Source: Leucocoprinus leucothites
Lineage: Eukaryota; Basidiomycota; Agaricomycetes; Agaricales; Agaricaceae
Length of the DNA stretch: 64,000 nucleotides
Reading direction: 5' to 3'
Assembly (NCBI GenBank): GCA_013368445.1
Contig: JAACJO010000055.1
Location: forward strand, 1-64,000
Below, piece by piece: positions 12,468-25,082 of the stretch. A program made the translations under genes and the position numbers. How positions within the stretch are numbered: position 1 is the first letter of the stretch; every line of letters starts with the position of its first letter. The notes beneath the pieces were generated by a model, which saw nothing but the letters and a program-made list of their open reading frames with translations, searched no databases and was not told the origin of the DNA.

Positions 12468-12990
12468 CTCGAGGCGTGATGCGCAGCGATTAATAAAGTG
12501 AGTGAAGGGTTTAGAGCTGGAGATATTCAAGCGTCAAGTGTCGCTACTGCATTTATGGAGCTTCAAAATTGTGGAATGAGACTTTGTGCGGTTTCAGGCA
12601 ACTACCAAGCCCTGCCAAGGATAATAAGAATACACAGACATCGTTCCAGTGATGTCTCGATCATCGGAGAACACCTCAGGCAGCGGACGCCACAGCAGCA
12701 GTCATCAAATAAATCACCGCAAGACTGACCTTGACTCACAACTGCAGCTGACTATACTTTTTCGGGAAGGTACTATCCAGCGCTCAATGAGTATTTTCAC
12801 TGCTTCTTTTGCGCCCATTGTTGGGACCTTCCTTCTCCTTTGATTTCAGCAATACAAATCAAGAGCTTAGCTCTAGAACCAGGGTATCTTTATGTGGGCT
12901 GTCCAGAGAACAATGATCTTTGTGATTAAGTTCTCGGAGGGGTTTCACCGGAACGCAGAGGAAGCGACTAAAAGGATGATAAATGAGCGA

Positions 12991-13330
12991 CTATTGCTCC
13001 TCGATCAGAAGTTCATCAAATTCATAGGCAGACGCGAGTTTCATAGTCCAGGAACGCAACCATAGCGCAAGGGCCAGCGTCTAGATTGGGTAGCATCTTG
13101 GGGAACCGAAGAGTCAGTGTTAGTCACAATAGTATCCGCATAGGGGTATGGCTGGTGTTTGAGTACAACAAACAAACACCGATTATTGGATAGAGGCTAG
13201 GGGGGTCAGAGAAGCAGGGGATAGACCAGGAAATTATGTTACATTATCTTGCGCTCCTTGCGCTCGAGTCTCTTTACAAACAAAACCAGGTTGCGGGAAC
13301 AACGGGAGTTTGATCTTCCGCTACTTTCCA
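12991..13330 (-). pseudogene. Remnant of a small membrane-protein gene, copy B
   Basis: The C-terminal piece LRSWTMKLASAYEFDELL is followed by a stop at 12991-12993 and corresponds to the unit A remnant at 6415. The upstream hydrophobic part is frameshifted and no longer gives continuous membrane segments. No start codon was found. Confidence 0.3.
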
Positions 13331-13464
13331 TTATCCACGGCGTTGAAAGGTGAAAACGGAGTTGCGTACACCGGACATGACAACAGTTGAGCTTCTATTT
13401 CTCAAACAGTATTAGAGGCCATCCAACCACGATTCATGGACAATAGCCCGGCGCATACTACATC

Positions 13465-14823
13465 CTATCCTTTACCCGGTCGCTCTATTATCCCAATCTC
13501 AGGCAATGCCCTACTCTTCGCCGACTCAGCCTGCTCAGTCTGGAGAGTCAGACTCTTGTCCCTCCCATTTTGAAGATCATAGAGTTCAATGTCCGTGTTG
13601 AAGTAGCTGTCCGAGAACCACTCCTCTTCACTGCTATTGCCATGATCTGCTTCTTCGATATAATCGTTGACCTGTTCATCATGATCATCGGCATCCTCTT
13701 GATCATGAGCGAATTTGTCAAGATCGACAATTCCAGTTTGAACCTCAACAGGAGTCCAATCAAGAGGTCCCTCCGCATCCTTAACAGTACGATCTCCAAG
13801 GCCTGTGAATCGCCGATTCAAGCCCTCATAGTCCGGTATCCGGTTAAACTCGAGTCCGCGACTGTAATCCAAAAGATAGCCAAACACAGGTGGTAACCCG
13901 ATTCCGAGTTTATCACCAGACGTTTCAGCCTTTATGGTTGGGACACGGTGCATGGCTCATAGGTATTGTTCATGATGGATGGAGGGGGGCCGTTTCCATA
14001 GGAGATTCCCTCATAGGATTGATAAAGCAGTGTAAGCGAGTGATTTGAGGTCGTCGCACGATGCCAGTTCTAAAAAAAATCAATAAATAACAGAATATAT
14101 GTGTTCAATAACGGGAGCGGGTGAATTGGCTGTAGGTGAAATAGTTGCGTGCGCACCAATACCGTTGTGTGCATTGAGGCTAGCCCAGTCGAGTGTTCCA
14201 ACGACATGCCTTTTCTCTGATAACGGCCCGTATTTGGATGGAATGTCATTGTCACGCTTGAAAGGTCGAGCTATTCCAAAATCGACGAGTCCGATTTTTG
14301 ATGGGTCTGTTAGTGATAGTAGGATATTCGCGGGTTTGATATCCCGATGTATGAAACCAAGTTTACGGATATGTTCCAAGGCAGAAAGCTTGACGAACAA
14401 TTAGTGATATTATGTAGGATCAGGAAAAATAGCCGCACCATTTGCTCAATGATGCGGGTGGCAGTATTTACAACTGCAGGTCCTTTCACACACAACCGAA
14501 TACTAGGCCCTAATAACTCCGTAGCTAAATACTCGAAATGCGGACACTGGACATATCCATATAGGACTGGAATTATGGGATGTCCGTGTAGGAGCTGGTG
14601 TACTTGACTTTTGTACCACAGAATAGGGCATTTTACTCGTTGAGAGACTCGGACTTTTTTGATGGCGACTGGTTCATTGGTCTCATCTTCTACACCGTGA
14701 AAAATGATGCCCTAGTGGTGGCAGTTAGTGTTGCGTATAGTGGTGAGGGAGAAGGAAGGGAGAGCTTGCATGTCCGCCTGTATCGAGGAGTTCAGTGATG
14801 CGATATGTTTTTGGAGGGGACAT
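13465..14823 (-). pseudogene. Casein kinase 1-like gene, copy B (nonsense mutation)
   Basis: The start ATG at 14821-14823 opens MSPPKTYRITELLDTGGH. The next exon carries VAIKKVRVSQRVK with the ATP-anchoring lysine. The third carries GFIHRDIKPANILLSL and KIGLVDFGIARPF, so catalytic and metal-binding aspartates are present. The fourth exon begins ELASCDDLKSLAYTALSIL and then meets a TGA at 14011-14013, where the intact copy has CGA (arginine of the LRGNLPW motif). This removes the end of the kinase domain and the acidic tail, although the downstream reading frame stays open to 13465. Confidence 0.75.
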
Positions 14824-15316
14824 GATGGGATTGGTGAAGGAGCGGACGCAAATGTCGATGATCCAGTCATTTCCCACACAATATACTGTATGATTCTCCC
14901 GCGCGAACTAAGTATAACTAAGTATACCCCAGAACTAATTTGGACAGCGATCGCATTACTTTCTAATGTGTGTTGCTTATTCCTTATTTATGCTACTAAT
15001 GCGCCTCATAGTCTGATATGTTCTTGTATCTTGCCTGTTTGTGTGTGGAAATAGGTTTCACAAAATCTTCCCCGAGCCTTATAATGTTTGATGTCGCCTG
15101 CATTTGCAGACTCGGACAAATGCATCACCAACATATACCCTTCATCATACAATAGTATCCCTAAGCTACACATCTTCAAACTACATATATCACGCATACG
15201 CATAACACAAACAAGCGAAGCCGATACCGATAACCGCATAATTTGAACCGTTACCCCTATCACCACAAGGCCATTTGGACTTAGGCGCAGTAATAGTGGG
15301 GGCGGGACAAGTGAAT

Positions 15317-15596
15317 TTAGCAGTTGCAAGTGCATTCTGCCACAGTGCAAGTACAGTTGTTCTCGGTGCATTTGCAAGTTCCGGCAGCACATTTGCAGCT
15401 ATGAAGAGGAATGATAAATTTATTAGTCTGGGGGTGAAAGGTAGATCATGTAGTGAAGGACTTATGTCTCTTGGGCCTTGCAGGCACTGTTGCCGCAGGC
15501 GTAGTTAACGGGGACGGTGGTGGTCTAAGAGTGAGGGGGTCAGTTGGATTAAGTTACGGATGTGTTGCATAGGAGTCGGCGTACAGTGAGAGTCAT
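15317..15596 (-). pseudogene. Metallothionein, copy B (broken splice donor)
   Basis: The three-exon layout is that of the intact gene at 28266. The ATG is at 15594-15596 (MTLT); exon 2 contains VNYACGNSACKAQE; exon 3 encodes CKCAAGTCKCTENNC, VAECTCNC and a stop at 15317-15319. All eleven cysteines are still encoded. The intron-2 donor has changed from GTAAGT to ATAAGT, and unspliced reading hits a TAA at once, leaving only the two N-terminal cysteines. The upstream TATATATA of units A and C is degraded to TAGATATA. Confidence 0.65.
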
Positions 15597-16080
15597 GGTA
15601 GAGTTGTTAGAGTCATTTAAAGTTGATGGAAGAATTTCAAGTGTCTGAATTTCTGTTCTTTCACTGCATAGTGCTTGAGTAGATATACCTCTGAGCCCTT
15701 ATTTATTCATGTTTGCGAGCCTACAGAGTCAACCTCCAGACTGAATGGTGGTAAACGCCACCTTTATCGGACGGCACCATGTCTGGCCTCTTGTTGGTTC
15801 CTCCATCTAATGGCTCATTACCGAATTTGGCGTGCGAGGATATGACTGGTCATCCAAAAAATCCCTCAATTTGCACATGTTGGTGGCGCCTACAAGTCCA
15901 ATTGAGTCATCTGGGGTTCGAGTAGGTATCCAGAAAAAAGCTCACGGAGGGGTGGATGAGTGTCTTAGTCGAGCAAGGGTATACGGACCTTTGTCATTCA
16001 CGCTTGACTCTGGCACTGGGATCACTGAGCAAACTCACATAACATTCGTCCGCACGCTCATCCTACCGGGTCTCTGGTTC

Positions 16081-16456
16081 ATGAACTCAATATACACACA
16101 TGGGCCTCCCCACACAAGCATGTGGAGGATGCATAGGTGGCGTTGTATGTGGTGGCGGAGGTCGAGGACATTCACACAATCGTCAATGGACCACCAACAC
16201 TGGTCCTTCTTCAATGACGGGTACAGGCCATGGCGCTGAGGATGGGAAATGGTAGCATGGAGGTGCATCTGGGAGAGGAAAAGGTTGCGGTCATAGAGGG
16301 TGCAGGGGGAGATGAGTAAGGCCAGGGAGGAAGTTTCCGAATCAGACACTGAGGAATAATTATCCTGTGAAACTGATGACGACAATGACGGTGGTGAATA
16401 CGAGTTCACAGCAAGACGTGAAATGGGAGGATACATCTGATGAGACAAATCATAGA
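16081..16456 (+). pseudogene. SAC3 5' fragment at the B/C junction
   Basis: The ATG at 16081 opens MNSIYTHGPPHTSMWR, matching the SAC3 start at 29042 before small indels disrupt the Gly-rich run. Nucleotide similarity continues to about the equivalent of 29406, then switches to the unit-leading sequence also seen at 2878. It encodes no SAC3 domain. Confidence 0.7.
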
Positions 16457-19058
16457 CCATGCAACAACCTACAAAATCTGTGAAGGAATGACCTGAGAAT
16501 GCTCAGCGTTAAAGAACTGGCACCAAACGAATGGAACAGCCAGACATACAAATAGAGGTGAAATTCAGAATAAAACCAGAATGAATGTCGCAACAAGTCG
16601 TGACACAAACCACAAGGACTTCCCCAAACATTGAATCTGACATATCTGTTGCGTATGGGCAAGAGCACGGTGGCTCTCAAAAGAGGGAGCAACGCCCATC
16701 GACCACCGAGCATCTATCATATAGTCATAATGATATTCTCGCGGTTATGACCTTGGAAGCAAAATAGGCCATTCTACTCTGAAATATATTCAATCTACAA
16801 TTAGCTTGAAATCAGCCCCTTCATGCAGATGCTCATTTGCTCAGACGGTAACGAGTTTATAGAAAACCTGATCATACCTTCTACCCGGGTCCTGTGAGAC
16901 AGTCGCAAGTGCCGAGAGAACTGAGAACCGACCAGGTTACACTCAGGTTTATAACCATGACATTCACCCGTTCCACCGCTGTGATTGGTATGATAAATAT
17001 GGGATTATCAAAACTGTAAAATCGAGTCTAATAAATTGTAGGGAAGCAACCTCTTTCAACATTTTAGCATGCAGAATAAATCTCATCTCATACTCTCAAG
17101 TGGTAATCAATGTGCTACTAGCACATGCAATCCGGGTGTTTATTGTCTCTGTGACTTTCATACATCAGAAAAAAACTGCGAGCACGACAATGGACTATCA
17201 AAGCTGTCAGGGGGTGTCATTGTAGTATCTGACATATAACTCACGGGAAAATTATGTTCAAGTCGATGAACTTCATGGAACACAATAGGGAGGATTATTC
17301 ATGTGCAGAGTTGGAAATCCCACCAGATTCCCCAGTGGATGGAGAATCTTCGTCGTCATGATCTGTTGAATTGTGGAACTGCGGCATCGCTCCTGAGTGC
17401 ATTTCCCTGGACAATAAACTCTCCCCAAAGCCGCAATCAGCTTTGCGTATATTAATGATCAACCGAGCTCCCTAGGTGTAAGAAAAATACAATTTTCTGA
17501 GTCCCAGTCAACACTCAAGAACTATGACTTACGATGATACTGTATACAACGGTGCCCCAGCTAAAACATAGAAATATCATCAAGACATGTCCAGAACCAC
17601 GGGGGAGATAGTCAAACAAACATATTCCAATCAAGCTCCTTGAAACCTAACAGCGACTGTGGAGCCAGGTTGAATGTATTTACGAGTGTCAATGCTGAAA
17701 AGACTTAAAAAAAGGCTATCATGAGCGAGTTTGCTACTCAAATTTTAGTAACGCAGCATCCTTACTCCATATGCTAAACAAAATATTAGTTGTTATATTG
17801 GCATTTATCCAGTGCAATCAAACGTACGGGAGAAATAGGAGAGTTCCATCACGATAGACAACATAGATCAGGGGAGTGAATGATCGCACATGTGATATTC
17901 GTTCATGTATTGTTGGACCTATGGCCTCCCGCATTCTGTATATCATCGCAAAACTGACAAGACATAAAAGGGTTTCAATGGTGGTAGTTGCTGCTCGAGA
18001 TATCCTGCCAAAAAGTAGACAATCAATACTTCTACTGCTAAACCAGGTAACAAGCTTACACTGATGCTGCACTAGCCTTCATTGCAAGCCAAACCACATC
18101 ACCCGATACATAGCAGCCATGGAGGGGGACTCTATCAAACGTGGAATTTAGCGGAACAAAGATATCTACTATGACGCTCGCAAGCTTGACCTGAATGAAT
18201 GTGCCCCTATGTTGAGTCCAACTTCACCCACTGATCTAGAGACGTACTAGAGTGTCGACTGGGTTTTTTATTACAGTCAGTACCTGTTGAGACCCAATTT
18301 TTGGCAGTATTTGAACACACCTGCTGTAATAAAGTATAGGACAAGTGTTACTGTTTTTGTTGATTTATCATGGTCAGTAGAAGAGGTGAAACTGGCTTTG
18401 TGTGTCAGGGCCTTACCAGCACGAGCGTTGTTCCACACGGCACGGAGGCGTAGAACAAGCAAAACTTTCACTGCTGTTCCATAGATCATTGAGGCTCTGT
18501 GGTGGGGAGAGGAGGAGTTCAGTCCCTGGCGTGAAGCAAATATCATTTTCCAATTCTGAGCACTGAAACTTACAATCCTTCAATTGAAGCCCTGACATGA
18601 CACCTATTTCCTTGGATTCAGTTTCTTCAGGGCAGATAAGCCATTTTGATCTGGATAAGCATACCACTGTGTGTGTGGTGGGGCTTAGACACAAGATGAT
18701 TTGGTTACTGAGGCAACTTACTGATCCGGACAAGAATGTGTTGTTCTCTGCTGTTCAGATAGGTATTTAATATCTTGCAGACCCCAATCATTGTCCTGAC
18801 CTACTGTAGAAATCAGAGCTATAAAATGGTTATTTCTTTTAAATAGTGTGTGCTATGTGTAAATACCACTTCACTTACAATGCACCAATCCACGTAGTGA
18901 TACGGATCGTGAGATAGATAATACGCGGACGCGACCAAGGCCCATTCCTTATTTTGATTGTTCATGATACAGTGGCCGCACCGAGCCAAAATCCAAACGC
19001 ACCGGTAAATGTATCTAACCTTGCAGAGAGCAAGCTAGGGATTGAATGGGATAGTCGC

Positions 19059-19431
19059 TGTTGAATCACATGCGCGTTTACACGCTGCTACGTTCGTGTT
19101 CACTCTCAATTATGACATATGCATTCTATTATTAGATACCACTATGTTCACGCACCGATACTTCGTGTGGACTATACATGTTTTACTATATGTTTTACCT
19201 GTACCCTTTACCACCTTGAAACGATGGTGTAATACCCTCTTTATAGTAGAATTATTCGAACTCTTTAGTATAAATACCTTGTATTTTCCTCGTTATTCTA
19301 CAGTCAATTCTATACTCTCAGTCGCAACTACTACCTCGAACCTACTCCCATAACAGACTAACTGCCTAGTAAAGTGAGTACTGACCTCATCGTCTACCTT
19401 CACCGCTACGCTCCCCGTTGCTGCTTCGACA
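19059..19431 (+). repeat. 5' LTR of the copia element
   Basis: This is a 373-bp terminal repeat with TG...CA ends. A TATAAATA box lies at 19269-19276, the likely promoter for the genomic transcript. It is near-identical to the right LTR. Confidence 0.95.
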
Positions 19432-19444
19432 GGTTATGGGCCCC
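19432..19444 (+). other. Primer-binding site (initiator-tRNA anticodon-arm type)
   Basis: The sequence GGTTATGGGCCCC starts at the first base after the LTR. It is complementary to the anticodon stem-loop of initiator methionine tRNA (GGGCCCAUAACC, including the CAU anticodon), not to a tRNA 3' end. Drosophila copia and yeast Ty5 are known to be primed from an internally cleaved initiator tRNA in this way. The tRNA of this host was not available for comparison. Confidence 0.7.
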
Positions 19445-19691
19445 AATCGCCAGCTCGATATCGCACTAGCTGACTAGATCGCTGTGCTTGATGTCTGAGA
19501 AGGACTAGATCGACCTGTTATGGGAAGGCCGCTTTCCAAGCGCCACCGCTGTACCTTGTGAAGGGCCCAGCATCCCTTCTCATTTCTGTGTCTTACCCTA
19601 GCCCTTAGGCGATTTGGGTTCGAAACCTTGCTCGATTAGCGCATCACTGCTGCTTCTAACGAACAACGTTGACTGACGACTTCTTTTCAGA

Positions 19692-22600
19692 ATGTCTTCT
19701 ATCAACAATGGAGCTTCTCGCATTCCCATCCTTCAAGGCCCCCAGAACTACCAGTTTTGGTCCATGAGGATGCAGGGATATCTTTCTATGATCACGACCC
19801 CTGGAACCCCTCTTACGGGTTGGACTGTTACCAACGGTGTCGTCCCTCCGCTCCCTCCTACTGTTGCCCCGCTTCAAGGGCCAAACAATACTGTCACGAA
19901 TGCTGCAGAGGTTGCTGCCTCAATTGCGCTTCATGAAGAAGAAGAGCGTCGAAGGAACTTCCTTGAGCAATCTGCGATTGGCCTGCTGATCCAAGCGGTC
20001 CCAGATTCCATGCTCCACCTAATCGTCCAAGGAGATCCAGCCACCACTTGGGATGGTCTCCAATGCCTTTACGGTGTCCAAGGTCCTGCATCTGTCTACG
20101 GCGACTTCGTCCGCGCCGTCTCCTGGTCTCTCCCCGGAAATATGGATCCGGCTCAGTCCATCGCTGAGCTTGAATCTCTCTTCACTCAGATAGAAGGCAC
20201 GACCGTGCGACTTCCCGAGGTGATCCGTGCCATGATTCTGCTACGCGCTGTCCCGCAAGGGATGGAAACCTTAGCACAGTCTATCCTTGCAAACCAAACG
20301 CAAATGTCCCAACTCACGTGGGATCTGGTCCGTAGCGCCATCCAGGCTGCTTGGTCCCAGAAGATGACTGCTTCCGCTTCTCGTGCCGGCCGCTCCAACG
20401 GCCAATGGCAGCAGAACCGGAACCCCGGCAATCAACAACGCCAGGGGCAAGGACAACAACAAGGGCCGTTTCGATCACAGCCCCAGCAGCAGCCACAGCA
20501 GCAGCAGCCTCCTAATCAGGGCGCTGGCCAGAAGCCTGGTAACCCCCAGACTGGCAATCCCGGCGGAGATGGCAAAAAAGGAAAACGCGGTAAGAGAGGA
20601 GGCAAAAAGGGTAAGGGCGCTGCTAATGAAGCTGCGACTGATGCTGACACCACCACCACCTCCGGAGTCACCAACGTCGCTCCTCAATATGGCGCTTCCA
20701 GTGCCATCGGTTTCGCTGCCCCCACTATCGCTAACCGTCCTCTCCTCGCGAACCGGATCGCCTCGCTGGCAGAACTGGTTAACGCAAGCCCTTCGTCATC
20801 CACACGCCACCTTGTTGCAGAAGCGCGAAAGAATACACCACAGCTTCAGGAGCGAATCTCCGAATCTCCTCAGTCCGAGGGATATCGTCGCAGAAGCTCG
20901 AAAGCTACCAAGGATAAGGTGTTGAAAATTTGGGATGAAAGGCTCGCCGACCTCGCGGTCGAAGCCGAAACGACGGGCTCCACTATTGAGGAAATTCCTT
21001 ATTATGGAGGAGATATGGACGAATGCCCACCGTCGCCGAGGATGACACCTCCGGCTGATCCGATGCTCGAATCCGACTCCGAGGGAGAGGATTCTGACGG
21101 GTGGACTTCTGGGTTGTGGACAACGCAAGTCTTTTCTTCTATCTCTGATTGGATTAACACTAATACGGTGATGCCACAGCACGACCGAGAAGGGGCCTGT
21201 CACCTCGCTCGAGCCTGCTCCCATGTGAGCGCTCCTGGCCACGCTGAACATTTTCGCGGACTAGCTACGTCGTCTCCGGCTCCTGTATATACATGCTTTG
21301 TATCGCGCACTATTTTGGTCGCCCCTGTGGGGCTTTTGTTAAATTGTGACTTGACCTCTGTGCCGCGCTGTGTGAACCTTTCTAAGTGTGAAAAAGCTTT
21401 ATGTTGCCACTGTAAGGGAAAGAAAGTGCCTTCACGGGCTGCTTCTTGGATTCTTGATTCGGGTGCTTCCACACATTTCACACCCTATTTGGACGATTTT
21501 TCTACAATCGAAATGGGGAAATTCGGTGAAATTCAGACAGCTAACAAGAACGCTCCCCTATTCATTTCGGGTCGAGGCACTGTCTTGATCGAACACGAGA
21601 TCCATGATAACGGAAAGACGATCACTGCGACGACTTCATTGTCTCCTGTGTTCTATGTAAAGGGTATGCACGATCGCCTCATGTCTGCCGGTCAACTCCT
21701 GGAATCCGGGTTGCGCAGCGAGGCCGATAAACATGGTACAATCTTTCGGGATGAGTCAGGCAATGCTGTTTTGTCAGCGGCTCCTCGCTCTGAGTCGCAG
21801 CCTACGCTACAAACGGTAAGATGTCGAATTGTACATTCGAATGCTTCGAGCCATGTCGCTCAGCATCCTGACTATAATATCTGGCATCAACGTTTAGGAC
21901 ATCCGTCCAATCGCGTGTTGAGCAAAACTACCGACTCCACGCTGAATGGACCTCAGGTTTCAATTCCCAATCATTCGCACCCTTGTCCAGGCTGCATGAA
22001 AGGGAAGATGCACCAGAAACCCTTTAACGATAACCCAATTCGGGCTAAAGAAGCCTTTGAGCACGTTCACAGTGATCTTTTTGAGCTCCCCATCGTATCT
22101 TATCACAAGTACAAATGGGTCATGACCTTATTGGACGATTACTCCTCATTTGCCCACATGGTGCTTCTGCGATCAAAAGCTGAAGCAGCTCCCCGTATGG
22201 TTGAGCTTCTAACTTACGTTCAGAACCAATTTGGCAAATCGATTCGTCGATTTACATCCGATCGAGGAGGAGAATTCATAGCAGGAACCCTGCAAGATTA
22301 TCTTAGGGTGAAAGGAATTGAGTTCACACCGAGTGCACCCCGCGTCCATCAACAGAATGGGCGAGCAGAAAGATTGAATCGAACACTGCATGAGAAGGCG
22401 CAAGCCATGCGACTTCACGCGTGTCTGCCAGATTCATGGTGGGATTTCGCGATTAACACCGCAACCCATATCTACAATCGCACATCGATGAACCGCATCC
22501 AATGGAAAACTCCGTTTGAGTTAGTACATGGACATAAACCTGACATCAGTCACCTACGAGTATTCGGTTGTGCTGCATATGTGTTCCTTCCGGACGAAAT

Positions 22601-25004
22601 GCGCCCGAATAAATTATCTGTGAAATCTGAACTGATGATCTTCGTTGGATATGATCGGGAGAAGAATTACATCTTTCTCCGCCATACTCGAGGGAACGCC
22701 GAGTTTATCTCACCGACTATCATCTTTGATGAAAAGATGTTCCCAAAATGTCCAGACCAAAAACCCGCGGTTTACCCCGAGCCGCCTCGCGCTGAGATTC
22801 CTCCAATCTCGACTATTCCGAATGTTCCAAATATAGACCATCCACCTGCACCTTGAGGAGGAGAGCCGCCTCGTGCGCCTTCACCTCATGCTCCTCCATG
22901 CCCTAAAACACCTTCACCTCCTAGATCGCCAAGCCCACCTCTTTCTTACGCTGATCCTGAAGATCGCGATCCAAAAGAAGAGGAAGAAGAAGTCGAGTTA
23001 CCTCCTTCTCCAGGACCTTCGCGAAAGGAACCTGGTCCACGTAAACGTGCTCGGTCTCCATCACCCGAGGTACCGCCACCGCGACCTTCGGTCCAAGATG
23101 ACCTTGATGCACTAGAACGGCTCGACCACTGGGTCACCGAACGTGAAAACCGCCGTCCTAGGCGAAATGTTCAACCTCCGAACAGACCAGGAAATGTGTA
23201 TGGTGATAGGAGCGACCCTCTTGATGTCATCCGACGATATAGGGAACTCAATCCTAACTTACCACGCAATCGTGCCCAATATCGACCTATTCCTGGAGCA
23301 ATCTCTGATGAGGAAGCTCGGAACAGATTACGAAATTGGAATATCCCTCACCCGGATAGTAGTATCGACACTAAACCGTCATCTACCGATTTTGCGAAGT
23401 TCGTGAAGGAAGGGGGGGTAAAATTAGTCGATTTCCTTCTCGCACAACGCGCCAACGGGCCAGTTCCCGAACAGTTTTGAGATATCGCGAACTTAGACGC
23501 TGATACTCAAACCAAATGGCAAAAAGCGATGCTTGAGGAATTAGACGCGCTTCACAAGCGTGGTGTATACGAGCTCGTTGATCTCCCAAAAGGAAGGAGA
23601 GCTATTAAAAATAGATGGGTTTATAACATCAAGTCCGATAATCGCTATTGCTCTCGCCTTGTTGCGAAAGGGTTCTCCCAGATCGAGGGAATCGACTTCG
23701 ATGAACTCTTTTCTCCAGTTGTCCAATATGAGACCGTGCGCCTACTTCTTGGCATTGCAGCACTTGAGGACTTTGACCTTCACTCTGTTGACGTCAAAAC
23801 AGCCTATTTATATGGCGATCTGGATGAAGAGATCTATATGGAGCAGCCAGAAGGATTCCGACTTCCTGGCCATGAGAAGAAAGTCTGGAGATTACGCAAA
23901 GCGATCTACGGTCTAAAACAAGCCGGCTTATCTTGGTGGAAAGCACTCACTTCATCGATGCTGAAACTTGGATTCAAGCGCTGTAAGTCCGACGCTGGCG
24001 TTTATCATTTCACCCATCCCAAGACCGGCGAGCGTGTCTTTGCGGTCGTTTATGTGGATGATGTCTTCTTTATGGGTAAAAAGAATTCCCTGCTCCTTTC
24101 TGAGTTGAAGCAAAAATTCATGACTACTTGGGAATGTCGTGACCAAGGTGAACTTTCTGAGTTCCTAGGCATGAACATATCACGCAATCGAAAAGAGAGA
24201 AAACTCTATGTAGATCAAGTGAAATACCTCGATAAGGTTCTTGAGAAGTTCGATATCCCTAAAGGCGCGAAATTCACACCGCTGCCATCAGGATTCGTCT
24301 TCGAACCCTATATCGATAAGGTAGATCCTAAGTTTAGAACTCGTTACCAACAGTTAGTCGGATCGCTGATCTATCTTATGATCGGATCGAGACCTGACAT
24401 ATCCTTTGCAGTTGTCAAACTCTCCCAGCAATCTGCTGCCCCTTCCAATGCGCACTTCCAGGCTGGACTCCATGTGCTGCAATATTTGCGATCAACGCGC
24501 GAATATCGACTTGTCTTTGATGGAGCTTCTAACCAGGCCGTCATTGCTTGTTCTGATAGTGATTGGGCGCAAGACGGACAGTCTCGACGATCTGTTACAG
24601 GTAACTTTGTTACAATAGCGCGTGGACCTGTAAGCTGGCTTAGCCGCAAGCAGAAAACTGTCACTTTGTCATCTACTGAAGCTGAGTATATGGCGCTATC
24701 CGATTGCAGCCGCCAGCTAATGTGGATTCGACAACTTCTCGAAGAGATAGGTTTTAAAATTCCTGCTCCGATTCTCTATGGTGATAATATCGGATCTATC
24801 TTCTGGAGCGAGAACCCTGTTCAAGAAAAACGCTCGAAGCATATTGATATACGATACCACTATATCCGAGATATCGTTGAAGAAGGTTCCGTTGAGTTGG
24901 AATTTATCGAGGGCTCAAACAACCCTGCCGATATTCTGACGAAAAACCTCGGTTCAATTCTCTTCAATAAATTTGTTTATTCTCTGGGTATCGAATTTCT
25001 TTAG
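19692..25004 (+). pseudogene. copia gag-pol polyprotein, one frame with two TGA stops
   Basis: The whole stretch is open in a single frame except for TGA at 22854-22856 and TGA at 23478-23480. Domains in order: an N-terminal gag of about 230 residues; a Gln/Gly/Lys-rich basic region without a CCHC zinc knuckle; an aspartic protease with DSGAS (about 21460); an HHCC integrase N-terminal domain (HQRLGHPSNRVL and CPGCMKGK); an integrase core with HSDLFELP, TSDRGGEF and HQQNGRAERLNRT; a proline-rich linker holding both stops; reverse transcriptase with the YVDD box near 24050; and RNase H with SSTEAEYMAL. The start ATG 19692 is the first in frame after the leader. Both stops could derive from CGA by one C-to-T change, but there is no reference copy here to prove it. 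Confidence 0.92.
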
Positions 25005-25066
25005 CGCTTTAATAGCCGCTTAAACGAAGCGCTCTCGTAGTCGCTCAATTATGCATCTCCCGCCAT

Positions 25067-25082
25067 TTCGAGTGAGGAGGAG
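25067..25082 (+). other. Polypurine tract before the 3' LTR
   Basis: A purine-rich run (GAGTGAGGAGGAG) directly abuts the right LTR. It is the expected plus-strand primer for reverse transcription. Confidence 0.7.

Larger units (their letters stand above)
9544..16456. repeat. Tandem segmental duplication, unit B (~6.9 kb)
   Basis: Unit B is collinear with units A and C in the same gene order. It carries the most complete DUF6533-like gene, but its kinase and metallothionein are disabled. Its SAC3 5' fragment extends further than the one that ends unit A, to the equivalent of about 29406, so the two junctions formed at different points and the duplications were separate events or were later re-cut. 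Confidence 0.85.

Noticed and set aside
13570..13896. Plus-strand open frame with hydrophobic runs opposite kinase copy B (also 26513-26944 and 6960-7181)
   Set aside because: It is the antisense of the acidic Asp/Glu-rich kinase tail, which reads as Ile/Leu/Val-rich on the other strand. The repetition in three units simply follows the duplication.
22873..23137. Extra open frames on both strands in the copia linker
   Set aside because: They overlap the in-frame polyprotein linker, whose proline-rich frame is continuous with gag and pol.
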